Below, in pieces: positions 49,501 to 61,462 of a DNA stretch of 64,000 nucleotides (the first letter of the stretch is position 1; the number at the start of each line of letters is the position of its first letter). This DNA comes from Lingula anatina (lineage: Eukaryota; Brachiopoda; Lingulata; Lingulida; Lingulidae). The translations under genes were made by a program, and so were the position numbers. The notes beneath the pieces were generated by a model, which had not been told where the DNA came from, made no database searches, and saw nothing but the letters and a program-made list of their open reading frames with translations. The stretch spans positions 390,291 to 454,290 of the forward strand of contig NW_019773748.1 in assembly GCF_001039355.2 (NCBI RefSeq). Direction: 5' to 3'.

Positions 49501-52500
49501 TTTATGGCTCTAGAATATTTTAATGACCTTTTAATGGACTTTTATAATTAATGAAATCACAGCCTTTTAATTTTACAAACTAGTAATTTAAAGCAAATAT
49601 TATATATATTGCCATTCTTCCTCTTCAATTTAACATTTATTTTAATATTTATTGTAAAGTCTATTAAGCAAAATTGGATTTTAGACTCTAAACAAATATT
49701 ATAATTATTTCAAGCACATATTCATTCTGACATGAAAGATTCCCATGGTTAGATACACAGGTCTTCACTTACAATTGCAGAAAAGTAGGAATATTGACAC
49801 TGGAATGTCATCCATATGAAGGAATTAAAGTGATGGAGTCTAATCTTGCCAAGTTTGGAGTGTACTATAAACGCCTGGGGCCTAGAGATTTAAAGAAGCA
49901 ATTCCCAATGCTGACATACCCAAACCAGTACCATGCCACTTTGGAAGATGATGGTGGTATTTTAAGAGCTGATCAAGCTCTTAAAACTATTCAGGTATAT
50001 GTTTTTTTTTTAGACTGATGGAATTTGTAACAAATTTTACAGAATGAAATTGCAATCCATTGGAGGACTGATGTATAGAAATGTTCTTGTTTGTCTTAAC
50101 AGATTTCACCATCCATCAGATCATCGATTCATTCATCAGGTCTGCCAGTCATACATGTAGCTTGGTACCATGAAGCAGAGGCTGGAAATTGCATGTGTCT
50201 TGTTTTAAATCAAAACTAATTCCAGTCTAGACTTGTGAGGATTCTTTTGTCTATGGCTACTTATATTAATCTGATCTTACCATCCAATATTTCATCTAAA
50301 ATATAAGTAGCTATAGACAAAAGAATCCTCACAATAACATAGCTAATGAAACTGTTCTACATAATTCCAGTCTACTTTTTCTTATCCAGAGCTTATTTTC
50401 AAGTGCTGGTGGTACAATAGAGGATGGAGAAAAAGTAGTAAACATTACACCAGGGCATTTGATATCTGTTCATACCAAACAAGATACTTATAAAACAAAG
50501 AATCTTGTAGTTGCTGCAGGACCATGGACCAATAAACTGTTGGAACCTTTGAACTTAAAATTACCCCTTCAGGTGAGATTTTTCCCCAAGATCTTTATTT
50601 TTTACACAAAAGTGTGGTTTTTAAAGTTATGTTTGCATCACATACTACATGATGTGAAAAATAATTTTAGAGAGGTATTGAAATTGAATGTAATTGTATT
50701 TGCTTAATTTGCTTCAATAACTTAATTTTATTGTTTATACTGTAGATGGTATGGAAGGTTCATAGTTTTTGCACCTTTACAGTTTGCTATAAAAAGTGTA
50801 CAAGAGTTAAATACATTTCTCTATTCATTTGCAACTTTAAGTCTAAAAAGTTTTCAAAATTTTCCATATCTATGTTAAGTAGATAATGGAGAATGTTTTT
50901 TTTTTACAAACTGTTTGTTAATAATAGTTGAAATTGAGGAAAAAATATTTATTTCAATATTTCAAAACTATTTACCCACAGCCTTTGGCAATAAATGTCC
51001 TCTACTGGAAGGAGAAAGAGCAAGGTGAATACAGCCCAGGTAGAATGCCATGTTTTATACATTCAAGTAGAGACAGGCTACAAGAATTCTATGGTCTTCC
51101 ATGTGAGGAGTACCCTGGGTTGATGAAGGTAGATGCCCACAGTACTTGGTTGATATTTCTGCAAGAATAGAGATGAGCAATATATAAATGCTACAACATT
51201 AATCAGTAGCCCAAATTCATAAAATTGCTGTAAAGCTAGTGGTGTGTGTATAGATATTAAATTTTGCATGTTTTTGTGGTGTTTGTATATATACTGGTAT
51301 ATAACTGATGTGTAAGCTTTTATATATGGTGGTAACATGTCAAGTTCTTGTAACATGGGTGGTGATAAGAAATGAATATGTTTACATCTAGAAAAATTAT
51401 ATGTATATGTATGCAATGTAGATTTAAAAATGTGATGTAATTTTTAAGTAACCTTTTTGAAAATTTTATTGATTCCATTTACTAGTACCTGTACATTGGT
51501 TTTATTAAATATGCTCGAACAGCAAAACAACAGTTAGGGCATATTTAGATTCACACATTGTACAAGCTGGATCAGTACAACTCTGCAAGGGATTCTCGCT
51601 AATGTGTAACCACTGGAATCAGCTTAATCAGCACACAATAGCTAATTCCCCCTAGCTGTTAGAGAAACCATGTCAGACAATTAAGCTGATTCCACTGATT
51701 GCCTTTTAGCAAGAATCCAGAGAAGAGTCCCAATCTGTCTGAAACTACCCTTTCTAAATTGTGTATTTTTTCTTTATTTGCCAGACAACGTTGGACTGAC
51801 CCACTTAGTACAATGTGTGAATATGAATGCAGTCTTAGACTGCATTCCCATAGATTTAGATCGATCCATCTAGATCTACCTAACTCCCTGGGGGTTCACG
51901 CTAAATTGATGTCAGCTGAGCATGCACTGTAGTTAATTACCCCCTTACAGCTTTTAGTAGGTGGGACTGACGCTTAAGCCGGCTAAGCTGACAGTAATCT
52001 AGTGAGACTCCCCACAGGGATAGATCGATCTAAAATCTGCGGGTATGGGGTCTTAGACTTGTCATATATGAAAACTTCATGTGGGACCTTTCAGAAATAA
52101 GTATATGACTATAGTTCTAAATGTAATAAAATTATTTGAACACAAAATGAAAATCATTTTACAGGTTGATCTCCACACTGGAAGGGCTGCAGATCCTGAT
52201 GCTAGAGATGCCAATAATCAGGATCAGTGGGATGTCAAGTTGGTTGCTGAGTTTCTGCAGAAACACTTACCAGGCCTTGAGGACAAGCCCAGTGTTATGG
52301 AGAGATGCATGTACACTGTGAGTTTTCTCTGGCATTAATGATTATTAATTGTATTCTAGCTCTAGGATGCCATGTTCACATATCAGACTCTTCCTCATAT
52401 TTAAGAGAATGTCAGAATATGATGTTTTGCAGGCTTTCATATATTTTGTCTTATATATGATTTGTACTACGTATCTCTTTACCAGGTTATTTCCCTACTG

Positions 52501-52663
52501 GTTGTAATGCATAATACCATAAACTTCAATTCCCCAAGCACTTTACACGACTTTGTTGACATTTGTGTGGAATGGGAGTGTTGGAGAATTTTATTATTAT
52601 TTTAAATTGCTATATATTTATCAATTAGCATCTTTAAATTGTGGCAGTGCACTGTTAGAGCTA

Positions 52664-52735
<72 letters not shown>

Positions 52736-53153
52736 TCTAATAGGATATCATCAATTTCTCTCCAGGTAACTCCTGATCATAATTTCATTCTTGATCGACA
52801 CCCCAAGTATGAGAATATAGTCATAGGAGCAGGTTTCTCTGGTAAGAAAACCTAGTGATACCAAGTGAATTTTTGTACATATATATATAAGCACTACTAC
52901 AATCTTTTCCTACATATGAATTACCATGACAACTCTTGTTGCTGTATTTTAATCCAAAACTACATGTCATCATCAGAATATTAAATGCAATAACTTTCAT
53001 AATCTCAATCCAAATTGTATTTCTTTTCCAGGGACAGGGTTCAAACTTGGCCCAGTTGTTGGTAAAGTGCTGGCAGAACTGGTGATGCAGAAAGCGCCAT
53101 CACATAACCTCTATCCTTTCAAAATAGATAGGTTTTCTAAATCTAAGCTGTAG
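46556..53153 (+). CDS. PIPOX: Peroxisomal sarcosine/pipecolate oxidase
   Basis: Eight plus-strand exons: 46556-46657, 49221-49369, 49781-49994, 50390-50572, 50982-51128, 52165-52317, 52766-52841 and 53032-53153 (TAG), giving 381 residues (human 390). This FAD enzyme oxidises sarcosine, L-pipecolate and related N-methyl or cyclic amino acids, producing hydrogen peroxide. The N-terminus carries the dinucleotide-binding motif [14 protein letters not shown]. Further motifs are [38 protein letters not shown] and the conserved ERCMYT, whose Cys is the expected covalent FAD site, followed by [14 protein letters not shown] and [20 protein letters not shown]. The protein ends SKSKL, a canonical PTS1 peroxisome signal. 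The second codon position and Kozak-like AATGG context support the start. Intron 1 (2.6 kb) holds two MITE-like elements and a perfect 29-bp hairpin. Confidence 0.96.
46825..46982. mobile_element. MITE with GTCCGAAGGTTCATTG repeats and 9-bp target duplication
   Basis: A 158-bp element in PIPOX intron 1. Its left end GGGGGCGTCTCGATAG and the complement of its right end GGGGCCGTAGCAATAG are followed on both arms by TCCGAAGGTTCATTGGTCCG. TCTAAAATT flanks it on both sides (46816-46824 and 46983-46991). A 9-bp duplication fits Mutator-like or Merlin-like transposition. The left part also repeats the GGTTCATTGGTCCGAA unit in tandem. Confidence 0.85.
47559..47823. mobile_element. Putative MITE with 16-bp perfect inverted ends
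   Basis: AAAGGGATAATAACTC at 47559-47574 is exactly complementary to GAGTTATTATCCCTTT at 47808-47823. The interior is AT-rich with no coding sequence. A target duplication was not clear. Confidence 0.65.
48284..48371. repeat. Perfect 29-bp inverted repeat (hairpin) in PIPOX intron 1
   Basis: Arm 48284-48312 (begins CACCCTGAGCTTCAGAG) and arm 48343-48371 are perfectly complementary, with a 30-base loop. Just outside, AGAGAGCCA follows or precedes both arms as a direct repeat. Such a stem in pre-mRNA could be a recent foldback insertion or a substrate for RNA editing or processing; function is unknown. Confidence 0.8.
50233..50334. repeat. 35-bp inverted repeat with one mismatch in PIPOX intron 3
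   Basis: Arms 50233-50267 and 50300-50334 (TTGTGAGGATTCTTTTGTC at the outer end) pair over 35 bases with one mismatch around a 32-base loop. No coding sequence. Confidence 0.8.
51591..51719. mobile_element. MITE-like inverted-repeat element in PIPOX intron 5
   Basis: Arms 51591-51629 (starts GGATTCTCGCTAATG, ends GGAATCAGCTTAAT) and 51681-51719 are complementary with a few mismatches. Weaker complementarity continues outwards on both sides to about 51570 and 51740. The interior has AGCTAATTCCCCCTAGCT, a small palindrome. Confidence 0.7.
51834..52057. mobile_element. Foldback element, copy 4
   Basis: In PIPOX intron 5, about 100 bases before exon 6. It starts CTTAGACTGCATTCCCATAG and ends GGGTATGGGGTCTTAGAC, with long complementary arms containing TTAGATCGATC. 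The central hairpin is more diverged than in copies 1, 3 and 5. Confidence 0.8.
52668..52735. repeat. Compound (CT)n(TA)n microsatellite
   Basis: A run of CT dinucleotides passes directly into TA dinucleotides, about 68 bases in total, 30 bases before the acceptor of PIPOX exon 7. It may influence the branch-point region of that intron. Confidence 0.9.
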
Positions 53154-53445
53154 TAAAATGCAATTGGCAGAAAACAGGTTCCATATTGTTCAAACAGAAA
53201 AATTAGTGGAAAATAAGACTATTTTATCTAGTTACTTATGATGTAACTTGTCCTTTCTTTTAAATAATGCTGGACTATAGTTATTAGCAAATATATCTGC
53301 AAGTTACATATTTTTATAAACTAGGAATTCTAGGTTATTAACACTAATTGTACCAACTGAAGTGTTACATTGGCTCAGCCACATGGTTCAGCTCTGACAA
53401 AGAAGTAGATAATATCCACTTCTATGGTTCTACAAGTTTTATTAA

Positions 53446-54660
53446 GGCCAGTAAAAGGGTAAACTACGCTTAAAATCATGTTTTTGACTTTTTTGTGTGT
53501 TCATATTAATCAAAAAAGTATCTAACGTTGGATGTAATAATTTTTTTGAATTTGCACCGCAAAATGAGTCTTTTGAGGAGTTTTTCAACAGACACGTGTC
53601 CCAGTCAGGCTGACAACTAAGCTACACCTCTGTAGCTAAGGGTCGTTGCCATGAGGGGGCGGAGCATAGAAAATGAGTCGTAAGCCAATTACGTGTGCGG
53701 TAATAGGTCATAAGTCTTACATTAGCTAAGCAGTGAAGAAGTCGAGTACACTATGGGGAAGGGAAAAGTTCGTGTTACAAGTCCATTTCCAGAGGAAAGA
53801 AAGAAAATTTTGAAAGAGAGTATGCGTGGCGGTTGGGGAAAACCGGTATTTGTTCATTCGGATGGTATGTAGTACCTCAACACATCAGAGGTATTCATAA
53901 AATAATAACTTCATGTTGGCCTAAAGTACAATGAATGATCTGGTGTTAAACGCAATCCACTGTAAAATGCCAACGCACCTTTTACATGCTTCAAAAGATA
54001 TGAATTGATACTTTTTACAATCAACACGTTCGTGGTTTCAAAACTCGCCCACACTCTATCATTTTATTCAAAAGCCTTCTCTCAGCCACTTTTACCGCTG
54101 ATTCTTGTGCAGCTGAGCATCTCCCCTTTATCTTAGCTGGCATTTCGAGAGATACCACTCTGAAGTAATCACTGGATTTTTCTGTTGATCTGACAATTAC
54201 CAAGTGCCGTGCAAAATAATCCTGCAACGTTACCTGTCAAAAACTCGTATTAACACAAGTGACAGACACTCGTATTAACACAAGTGGACTACAGCCTGAT
54301 GTCAGGGGTTTTAGAGGAAATTGTTTGCTTGAAAGTTATCGTCTTTTGAAGTGATTAACCCATTGAAATATGGGGTAATTTAACGTAAAAGACGATAAAA
54401 TCAAAAGTAAATAGTTTAAGACAATTCCCTGGTATCCGATTGATGTGCTTTCACCCAGCTTTACGAGGCCGTTTGAATCACTTGAATAGCTGTCTTGGTT
54501 ATAGAAAATATCCCAAATCCGAAAACAGCATTTTTTGCCCCAAAGTGGCGCTATAGTGTCATCCGTTGGCCTTTTGGGAAGTATGTTTTAATTTTTTTAT
54601 AAAAAATTATAAGCCCAGGGCATTGTTTCTATGCCTTTGGTCGTTTTACTATTAGTGGCC
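53446..54660. mobile_element. 1.2-kb DNA transposon with TTAA target duplications
   Basis: The element starts GGCCAGTAAAAGGGTAAAC and ends with the complement of GGCCACTAATAGTAAAAC. TTAA lies directly outside both ends (53442-53445 and 54661-54664), as for piggyBac- and Kolobok-type transposons. It is less AT-rich than its surroundings. It contains a 39-codon plus-strand frame at 53753-53872 (starts MGKGKVRVTSPFPEERKK), which includes a good GTATGT donor near its end, and a 68-codon minus-strand frame at 54021-54227 (contains CSAAQESAVKVAERRLLNKM). Neither resembles a complete transposase, so it is probably non-autonomous or an internally deleted copy. Confidence 0.8.
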
Positions 54661-56667
54661 TTAAGATACTAAGGCTAACAAATATAGTTCAATATTTCAG
54701 AATAAGGGCCTTTAAAAAAACAGGATATTGTCAAAATAAGTTGATGGATGATATATTGTGAAATGGTTTTCACTGACATATCCCTATAGCTATCACCTGT
54801 AAGATGGCTATTTGCTGAATTACTAATTTAGCAGAAAAAAAGAAAGAAAAACACAACTTTGAACCAAGTTGCCCCATTGAAATCATAAAAACAACAGCCA
54901 GTGTAATGTTTCACCATCTTTTATTGTTTTTCTGTAGAAATTTGCAGGCAGATGTTTAAATATATTCCCATAGGGAACTAATTCCGTTCACTTACATTTG
55001 ATTGTGTTATGCACAACCTCATATGAGACAGTGTTCTACTACTATGATCATTATGAAATAAAATGATTGGGAGATTCATCTCGTACAAACCTAACTTTGG
55101 TATACAAATACTAAACTTAAAATCATTATTATTATGATGATGAAAAATCTACAAAGACTATATTATACAACAAGGCTATATTACAGAATTACATGTGACT
55201 AGGTTTTGGTGATGAAGGATGAAATACTGCATTTTAAAACTTTCAATATATTTCTGAGATTCAGTTATTTAAAATGTACACCATTCTTTAAAACTGAGGC
55301 AATTTAAACAAACTACAGTACATTCAAAGTGAGTTAAAAAGGAGGTTCCCTATCATTACCCTTTTTCTAATAATACTGGCAAGAGAGAGTATAGTTCACA
55401 GGCTTTTTACCCCCAGTGTTACAACTAAACATTTTAAATACAACAAACTGTGGGTGAGACCATGCTAGAAAAATATAATTTACACATATTATCATCATCT
55501 CTATGACTTGCATAAAAGCACAAAAAAGGAAAATGTAAATGCAATGTCATAACATATAAAGAAAAAAATCTAGACTCATCTTTATGAGAATTCAAATTAG
55601 TTTTAAACTGGGTTCCCATACATAGATCGATCCATCCGGATTGATCTAACTCCTTGGGGAGTCTCACTAAATTGTTATTAACTAACCAGCTTAAATGTTT
55701 GTCATGCCTACCAAATCAGCCAGGGGGTAAAGATACTTACCCCTCAACAGTTTTATTAGGCGTGACAGACATTTAAGCAGGCCAAGTTGACAGCAATTTA
55801 GTGAGACTCCCCAGGGAGATAGATCGATCCAAATATCTGTGGGAATGGTCCCTTAGACCCTGTAAAATATATTAATAGTTATGCAGTATTTGGTGACTGT
55901 TGTTTGTGAATCCTGTTACACATCTTGCTTTTGAAGCTATGGTAGCAGTTCAAATACATTAACAGCCCATGCCTGACAGCAGTGGAACATTATTGTTACA
56001 GTGCTGAATGAGTATTATTGGCTATATGGAGGTAGTGCTTTTATTAAATATTGGAAGTTCTTCATACTAAATTCAAAGTTAAACTATAATAAAACAATGG
56101 CTTTGCACACCTTTTATAAAAAAAAAAGAGATCATATCGCAGACAATCTTTTGTATAACAATTGATGAGTTAATAATTATATGCAAGCACTGTGATACAA
56201 AATCTTTGTATCATATTCTGATAGGTCTACATGTGCTGTGACCAATTTCTCAACAAAAGTTTTCTGAACAATTTATAAACTAATCCACTTCAATGACACA
56301 CTAAAATTTATATCAGACACTGCCTTGCCATAGGGACTATCATTACTTGGCAATTGAATGAACTTTTCTTGTCCAACAGATTCACCCAAACATACCAACA
56401 GAATCACAACAAACACACATCCTATTATTTCTTATCAGAAGATGCTGCCTGATGTCAATGAATGCATGGAAATATTCATAATGAGAGATCTAGATTTAGG
56501 ACGCAGCAGTGATGACTGGCGTTGGTGCATCACCTGTTCCATGTATTCCCACTGGCAAAGACTAGACTCCATCTGTTATATTACTTGTTAACCCGAGCTG
56601 GGCAAATCAGACATTGAGATTTGTGTGAAAAAAACCCTGAGTTTCCCTTTTATATTTGATATTTTGC
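54661..56667. other. Intergenic region between PIPOX side and GGT 3' end
   Basis: Apart from foldback copy 5 (55608-55857) I see no element and no exon here. The part close to 56667 should be GGT 3'UTR. Confidence 0.5.
55608..55857. mobile_element. Foldback element, copy 5
   Basis: A full-length copy in the orientation of copies 2 and 4: it starts CTGGGTTCCCATAC and ends GGGAATGGTCCCTTAGAC. The arms carry CTAACTCC-TGGGGAGTCTC and its complement, and the centre has AGGGGGTAA / TTACCCCT. Confidence 0.85.
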
Positions 56668-59600
56668 TCAGTATCCAGCAGGGTTTCCGCCTTTTCTGAA
56701 GTCACAATTTGCATAGACTTTCCCATCTTTCCGCTGGATGCCTTCTACAACTGAGAAACGACCATTTGGGTTGGATAATGTCATGTTATGTCCTCTTTCC
56801 ACCAAAGAGGCAAGAATTGTCTGCAAAATGAAAGCATAATACATGGTCATATTATTTTAAAAATAGACCCTAATGTAAAATAATCTGTTCTCACAAATAG
56901 AAAAATTGTAAATGGTTCTTCTGGTAGATATTGAACAGATTTTTGAATGAAAGACATTTACATCTAAACCAATGAATTAAACAATTAAGCAAATCATTAG
57001 AAAAAAATAAATTAAAAAAAAATAAAAAAAGATTGTCAGGGTAACACTTTAAATTTTGTGTAGTTTGTTGTTTATGATATGAATTGATCATTTTAATCAA
57101 AAGTAAGATGGTATAATTGCACTTACAGATGGCATATTTTTCTCATAAAACACAGTTGTTGGTATCAGCTGATCATGTAATCTGGGGTAATCTACTGCTT
57201 GTTTAATATCCTCGTCAAACCAAACACAGCGCATTATTATCTAGAAAAAAAATAGAATTCATTAAAGTGACTGGCAAATGCCATTGTGCCAAACTTCATC
57301 AAAATAATTCAATGCAGTAGGTTTGTTTTATATCATAATGAGATAAGCTCTCTTTCTCTTTCCTGGTTAGCTTAATATTTCAGTTGTCACTCAAAAACAA
57401 ACTCTTTTTACAATCTAATTGACAAAGATTTTTTCATCCTCTGCTTTTAATGAATTTTCTCTGTTCTCAAATTAAAGCAAGCAAATCAGAAGTCATTTTA
57501 CAGAGATTTCCCTGTGACAAAATGTACATAAAAATACCTCTGCCAGAGTCGAAGTTATTTTAGACCCGCCTGCTGCCCCAAGTACAAGTTGGACGTCGCC
57601 ATGTTTATCAACGAGTATTGCCGGTGCCATAGACGACATGGGACGCTTCTGTGGATGGATAAAGTTTGCAGCCGATGGTGGCAGGCCAAATGCGTTTGGG
57701 GTTGATGGCAGTGAAAAATCATTCATCTCGTCGTTATATACAATTCCTGTAATGTTACCTCGTACCAAAGACCCCAAGCTGTAAGTAAAACCGCAAGGAA
57801 TTTAACCATGAAAGTATAGTTGGATAAAAATATGGGGATCGGGACTTTTAAAAAGTAAAATCAGGGATGAACCTATTTAGATATACACAGTTTTGGAATA
57901 TAATGAGCTAACAAACATTTATATCTGCTTTTAATTTGTTCAAAATACAAACTTACACATATCAATTGTGGAAACAAATACTTAATGTCAAATTATATAT
58001 AACTACAAAGCTCATTTCTCAAAGAAAAGGATTGGGAATGTCAAAAAAATCTTTGTTGTAAATCGAAAGAGTAACTGGCAGCATACGTACTAAAAATTGA
58101 TGGTACTCGTTACAGAGACCGCGTCCCCTTGGGAGTCCAGAATGGACACGTGCGAAGTGCCTCCTTTTGGGTCTGTCTCCGAGAACACCGCTCCGTAGTA
58201 GTCCACCACCTGCGTCGTGTCATCATTGATTTTGGCACGTGTCACAGCAGCATGATTCTTTGACGACAAGAGATCCACAATCTGGAATATGATCATAGTG
58301 AGCGCTAAAAGAAAACCTATTTATTTTGTAAAACATCATTATCAGGGAATGAGTTTCGAACAATGATATGCTAAATTTTTTCACGCCACAATGCAGAACT
58401 TCAGGCATTTAGTTATCTGGAATAAATCGCGTTAGAACATGTTTTTGGCCGATCTGATGGCACATAACAGCGAGTCTGACAGTCAATGTTATACAGAAGA
58501 GGTTGTCGGACTAAACAGACTCGACTTTGTGTGTGTGTGTGTGTGAGTGTGACTGCAAACTGTGTAAGGAGAAGCAGTAAATTCGGTGTTTTTTTAACGT
58601 AATGAGGGTAATGCCCACCTGCTTAAGTTTTTGGGCGGCATCGTCCTCCAGTCCGGCTTCCCGTGCCTCATCACCAAGCTCGGTCCTCTTGGCGTAGGCA
58701 AATTTAAAGGCTTCTACCATGCGGTGATATGTCAGACCTGCCGCCTCAGGGGTTGCGATATCTGCCTTCGACATATTGTATTCTATGAACAAAAAAAATC
58801 TTCATTAGTAGTTATATTCGACGTTGTTTATAAATATTAACACCAAACAAAGAAAAGACATTGACTTTAAAATATTTCAGTCAAACATAATATAGGCCTA
58901 TAATTTGCACATGATTACAGTGACGTCTGAAATTTATCTTTTTCTTTTTTAATATTGGCTACCGTGAAAGAATTTCAGATATATGGAATAGTGATTTGTA
59001 AAAAAAAAAAACATAAAATAATTGGAATGTTAGTGTTAGTAATCTCTACAAATGGTCTTCGACAAGAAGAGTTTGACTCTTGCTGTAAAGGTGGCTACCT
59101 TGTAGAATGTTAATAATATAACTGAGCACGGCGCCCGATGCTGGAGGACGGTTAGTGTACACTGTCATTCCATTCCTCAGAGTGAGATTCAATGGTGGCT
59201 TGATTAATGCATCGTAGTGCTCCAAGTCCCGCTCAGTTATGATGCTTCCTAAAAAGTTAATAGGAGAGTATGGATAAGTCGTTTGATTCCGTTGATGTAC
59301 ATAAAATTGAATAAAAAAGACGACCTTTTCACCGCTAACATTTTAAATCTTTCATACGGAGTTTACGTCCATTTCTATTCCAAGATTCAATTTCGAAAAA
59401 TTTCTATTCAAGTCCTGCGACTAAATTCGGTTTTTGTGATGACGGCGTAATTATACTGAGACGGACCCCAAAAAATAACAAAGACAAATGAGGAGGGCCT
59501 GAATGCAAACGTAATGCGTGGCATGTGCCACAATGCGACATCCAAACAGCAAAATATTTCACCTGCATCTTTGAGTTCTGCTACGATGCTGCGTGCCAGA

Positions 59601-61462
59601 CTGTGGTTGCCGTACATGGCGTCTACTCCGTCGTCTGCTATTGTTTGGAGCGTATCTGCCAGTTTATGGTTATACACGAGATCGCCCTCTTGGAGTAGTT
59701 CACCAGTTTTCTCATCGATGAACATTTCACTGCAGTGAAAATCGAGCCATGTCATTGACAAAATTAAGTTTTTTTAAATTATTAAAATTAATCTCAGTGC
59801 TATTTCATTGCTTCACTATTCAGTTTACTCGTCAATCTGACTTGAACAAAATGTGATACTAATAGTTTATTCACACGTTTTTTTTAAATTTCAGAGCAAT
59901 GTTTTGTGTCTGTTTTCTAACCTGAGGGATGGATCCTCCCTTATATCATGCTCTAACAGTTTCAAAGCTGTGGCTAGAGCGTTGTGTACTTTGGCGCCAT
60001 TTCTACAAAACTGAATAGCAGGCTTAAACAGCTCGCTCCAAGGCAGCCGCCCCAACTGCTGATGTGCCTCCCAGTACCCCTTGATCTCCCCGGGAACCGC
60101 TATAGAAAGACCACCTAAAACAGGATACAAAGAAATAATTATAAGAAAAACATTTCTTAAAATGCGTTTTTTAATGTAACCTTCAAGTACTACAAGCATC
60201 ACATTGTAGGCCTACTAGTAACCACTTCTCTACAGATACAATTTTACTTGTGAGAGAGAGAGTGAGAGAGAGAGAACATAGACGCTACCTCTCAATGATG
60301 CTTCTTTATTGTGATTGTACATGAACTTGGAAGCCGCTATGGGGGCTTTTTCTCGGGCGTCTATCGTCATGACTTTCCTCCTCCGCCTACAAATATGCGA
60401 CCATTGAGTAAATTGAGCAAAAAGATCATTTCACCTCTACAATGTACTCTACAATGCAAACCTTCTATTCGAATTTTCTAATAAAGCAATTGTTGTTTTA
60501 AAACGTTAAAACGTCTGTAAGTAAAGCTCCATTTAAAAGAAGTCTTTGAATTACACTTACCTATCGTAATATACCATGAAAAATCCACCTCCCAAACCCA
60601 TACTATGAATATTATGCACCCCGACACACAACAAAGTAGCTATCACTCCATCTATTGCCGTGCCTCCTCTTTTAAGAAATTGTCTGAAAGTGGAGTTAAA
60701 AAGGATTAAGACACACTTTCTATTGTTTAACTTTCATATACTTTTAATAGTCTGTTATCAATATGATGAAAAATGCATTTGGGTTTTGGAATCTAAGAAA
60801 CAATTTAATTGAGATTCTCATATAATATTAATAGTATATCAGTATATATACTCAAATGTATTTTAATCGTATTACAAAATACCCCGCATAAAAATCACGG
60901 TAGATAATGTTGAAATGTGAAGGATACGTGTTGTGATAAACGTGACTACAAAATTGGTGAAAGACTCCCTATGTATTCTCTATAACGTTTACTCACTTTC
61001 CAACAACAGAGCATTCTTCGACATCTGATGCAACAGCGGCACTGTCGTATTTTCCTAGGATTGAATCTGACGGTGGCACGAACAGTTTATCTGATGTTTT
61101 GGGGTTTTTAGCCAATCTTTCATGAAACAACGCAATGACTACTGCCAATGTTAACGCTATAGCAACAATTAGAAATAAGCACGTCAGTAGGATGCATCGA
61201 CGTTGTAATATGGACCTGTAAAATAGAGTTAAAATTCATAAATATTTCATATAGTATTACATCCACATCTGATTAAAGATCCATTTTTACAAAAAAAATT
61301 AATTAAAATAATTTGCACTAGAGGGACATTGTACAAGTATAAATGCATCGTCTATATCTTTAAACATTTAATGACTCTTACTTAATCGTGCATTTAAATT
61401 TGAATGCACCAAACATACTTTCGGAAAGTTGACATTACTCACTTCTTTTCATATGTCATCAT
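56668..61462 (-). CDS. GGT1: Gamma-glutamyltransferase, type II membrane enzyme
   Basis: Twelve minus-strand exons: 61443-61462 (ATG ATG), 60997-61215, 60561-60683, 60289-60386, 59922-60114, 59563-59729, 59099-59248, 58619-58782, 58091-58281, 57538-57778, 57127-57240 and 56668-56820 (TGA), giving 610 residues. It is a membrane-anchored ectoenzyme that cleaves the gamma-glutamyl bond of glutathione and conjugates. A membrane anchor lies near residues 14-36 ([18 protein letters not shown]). Large-subunit motifs include [47 protein letters not shown] and PPSSGAVL. The autocatalytic cleavage site and nucleophile are in [11 protein letters not shown], followed by [41 protein letters not shown] and the terminal [13 protein letters not shown]1- or GGT5-like type is likely; the symbol is provisional. 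A second possible N-terminus exists at 63808-63954. Confidence 0.95.
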
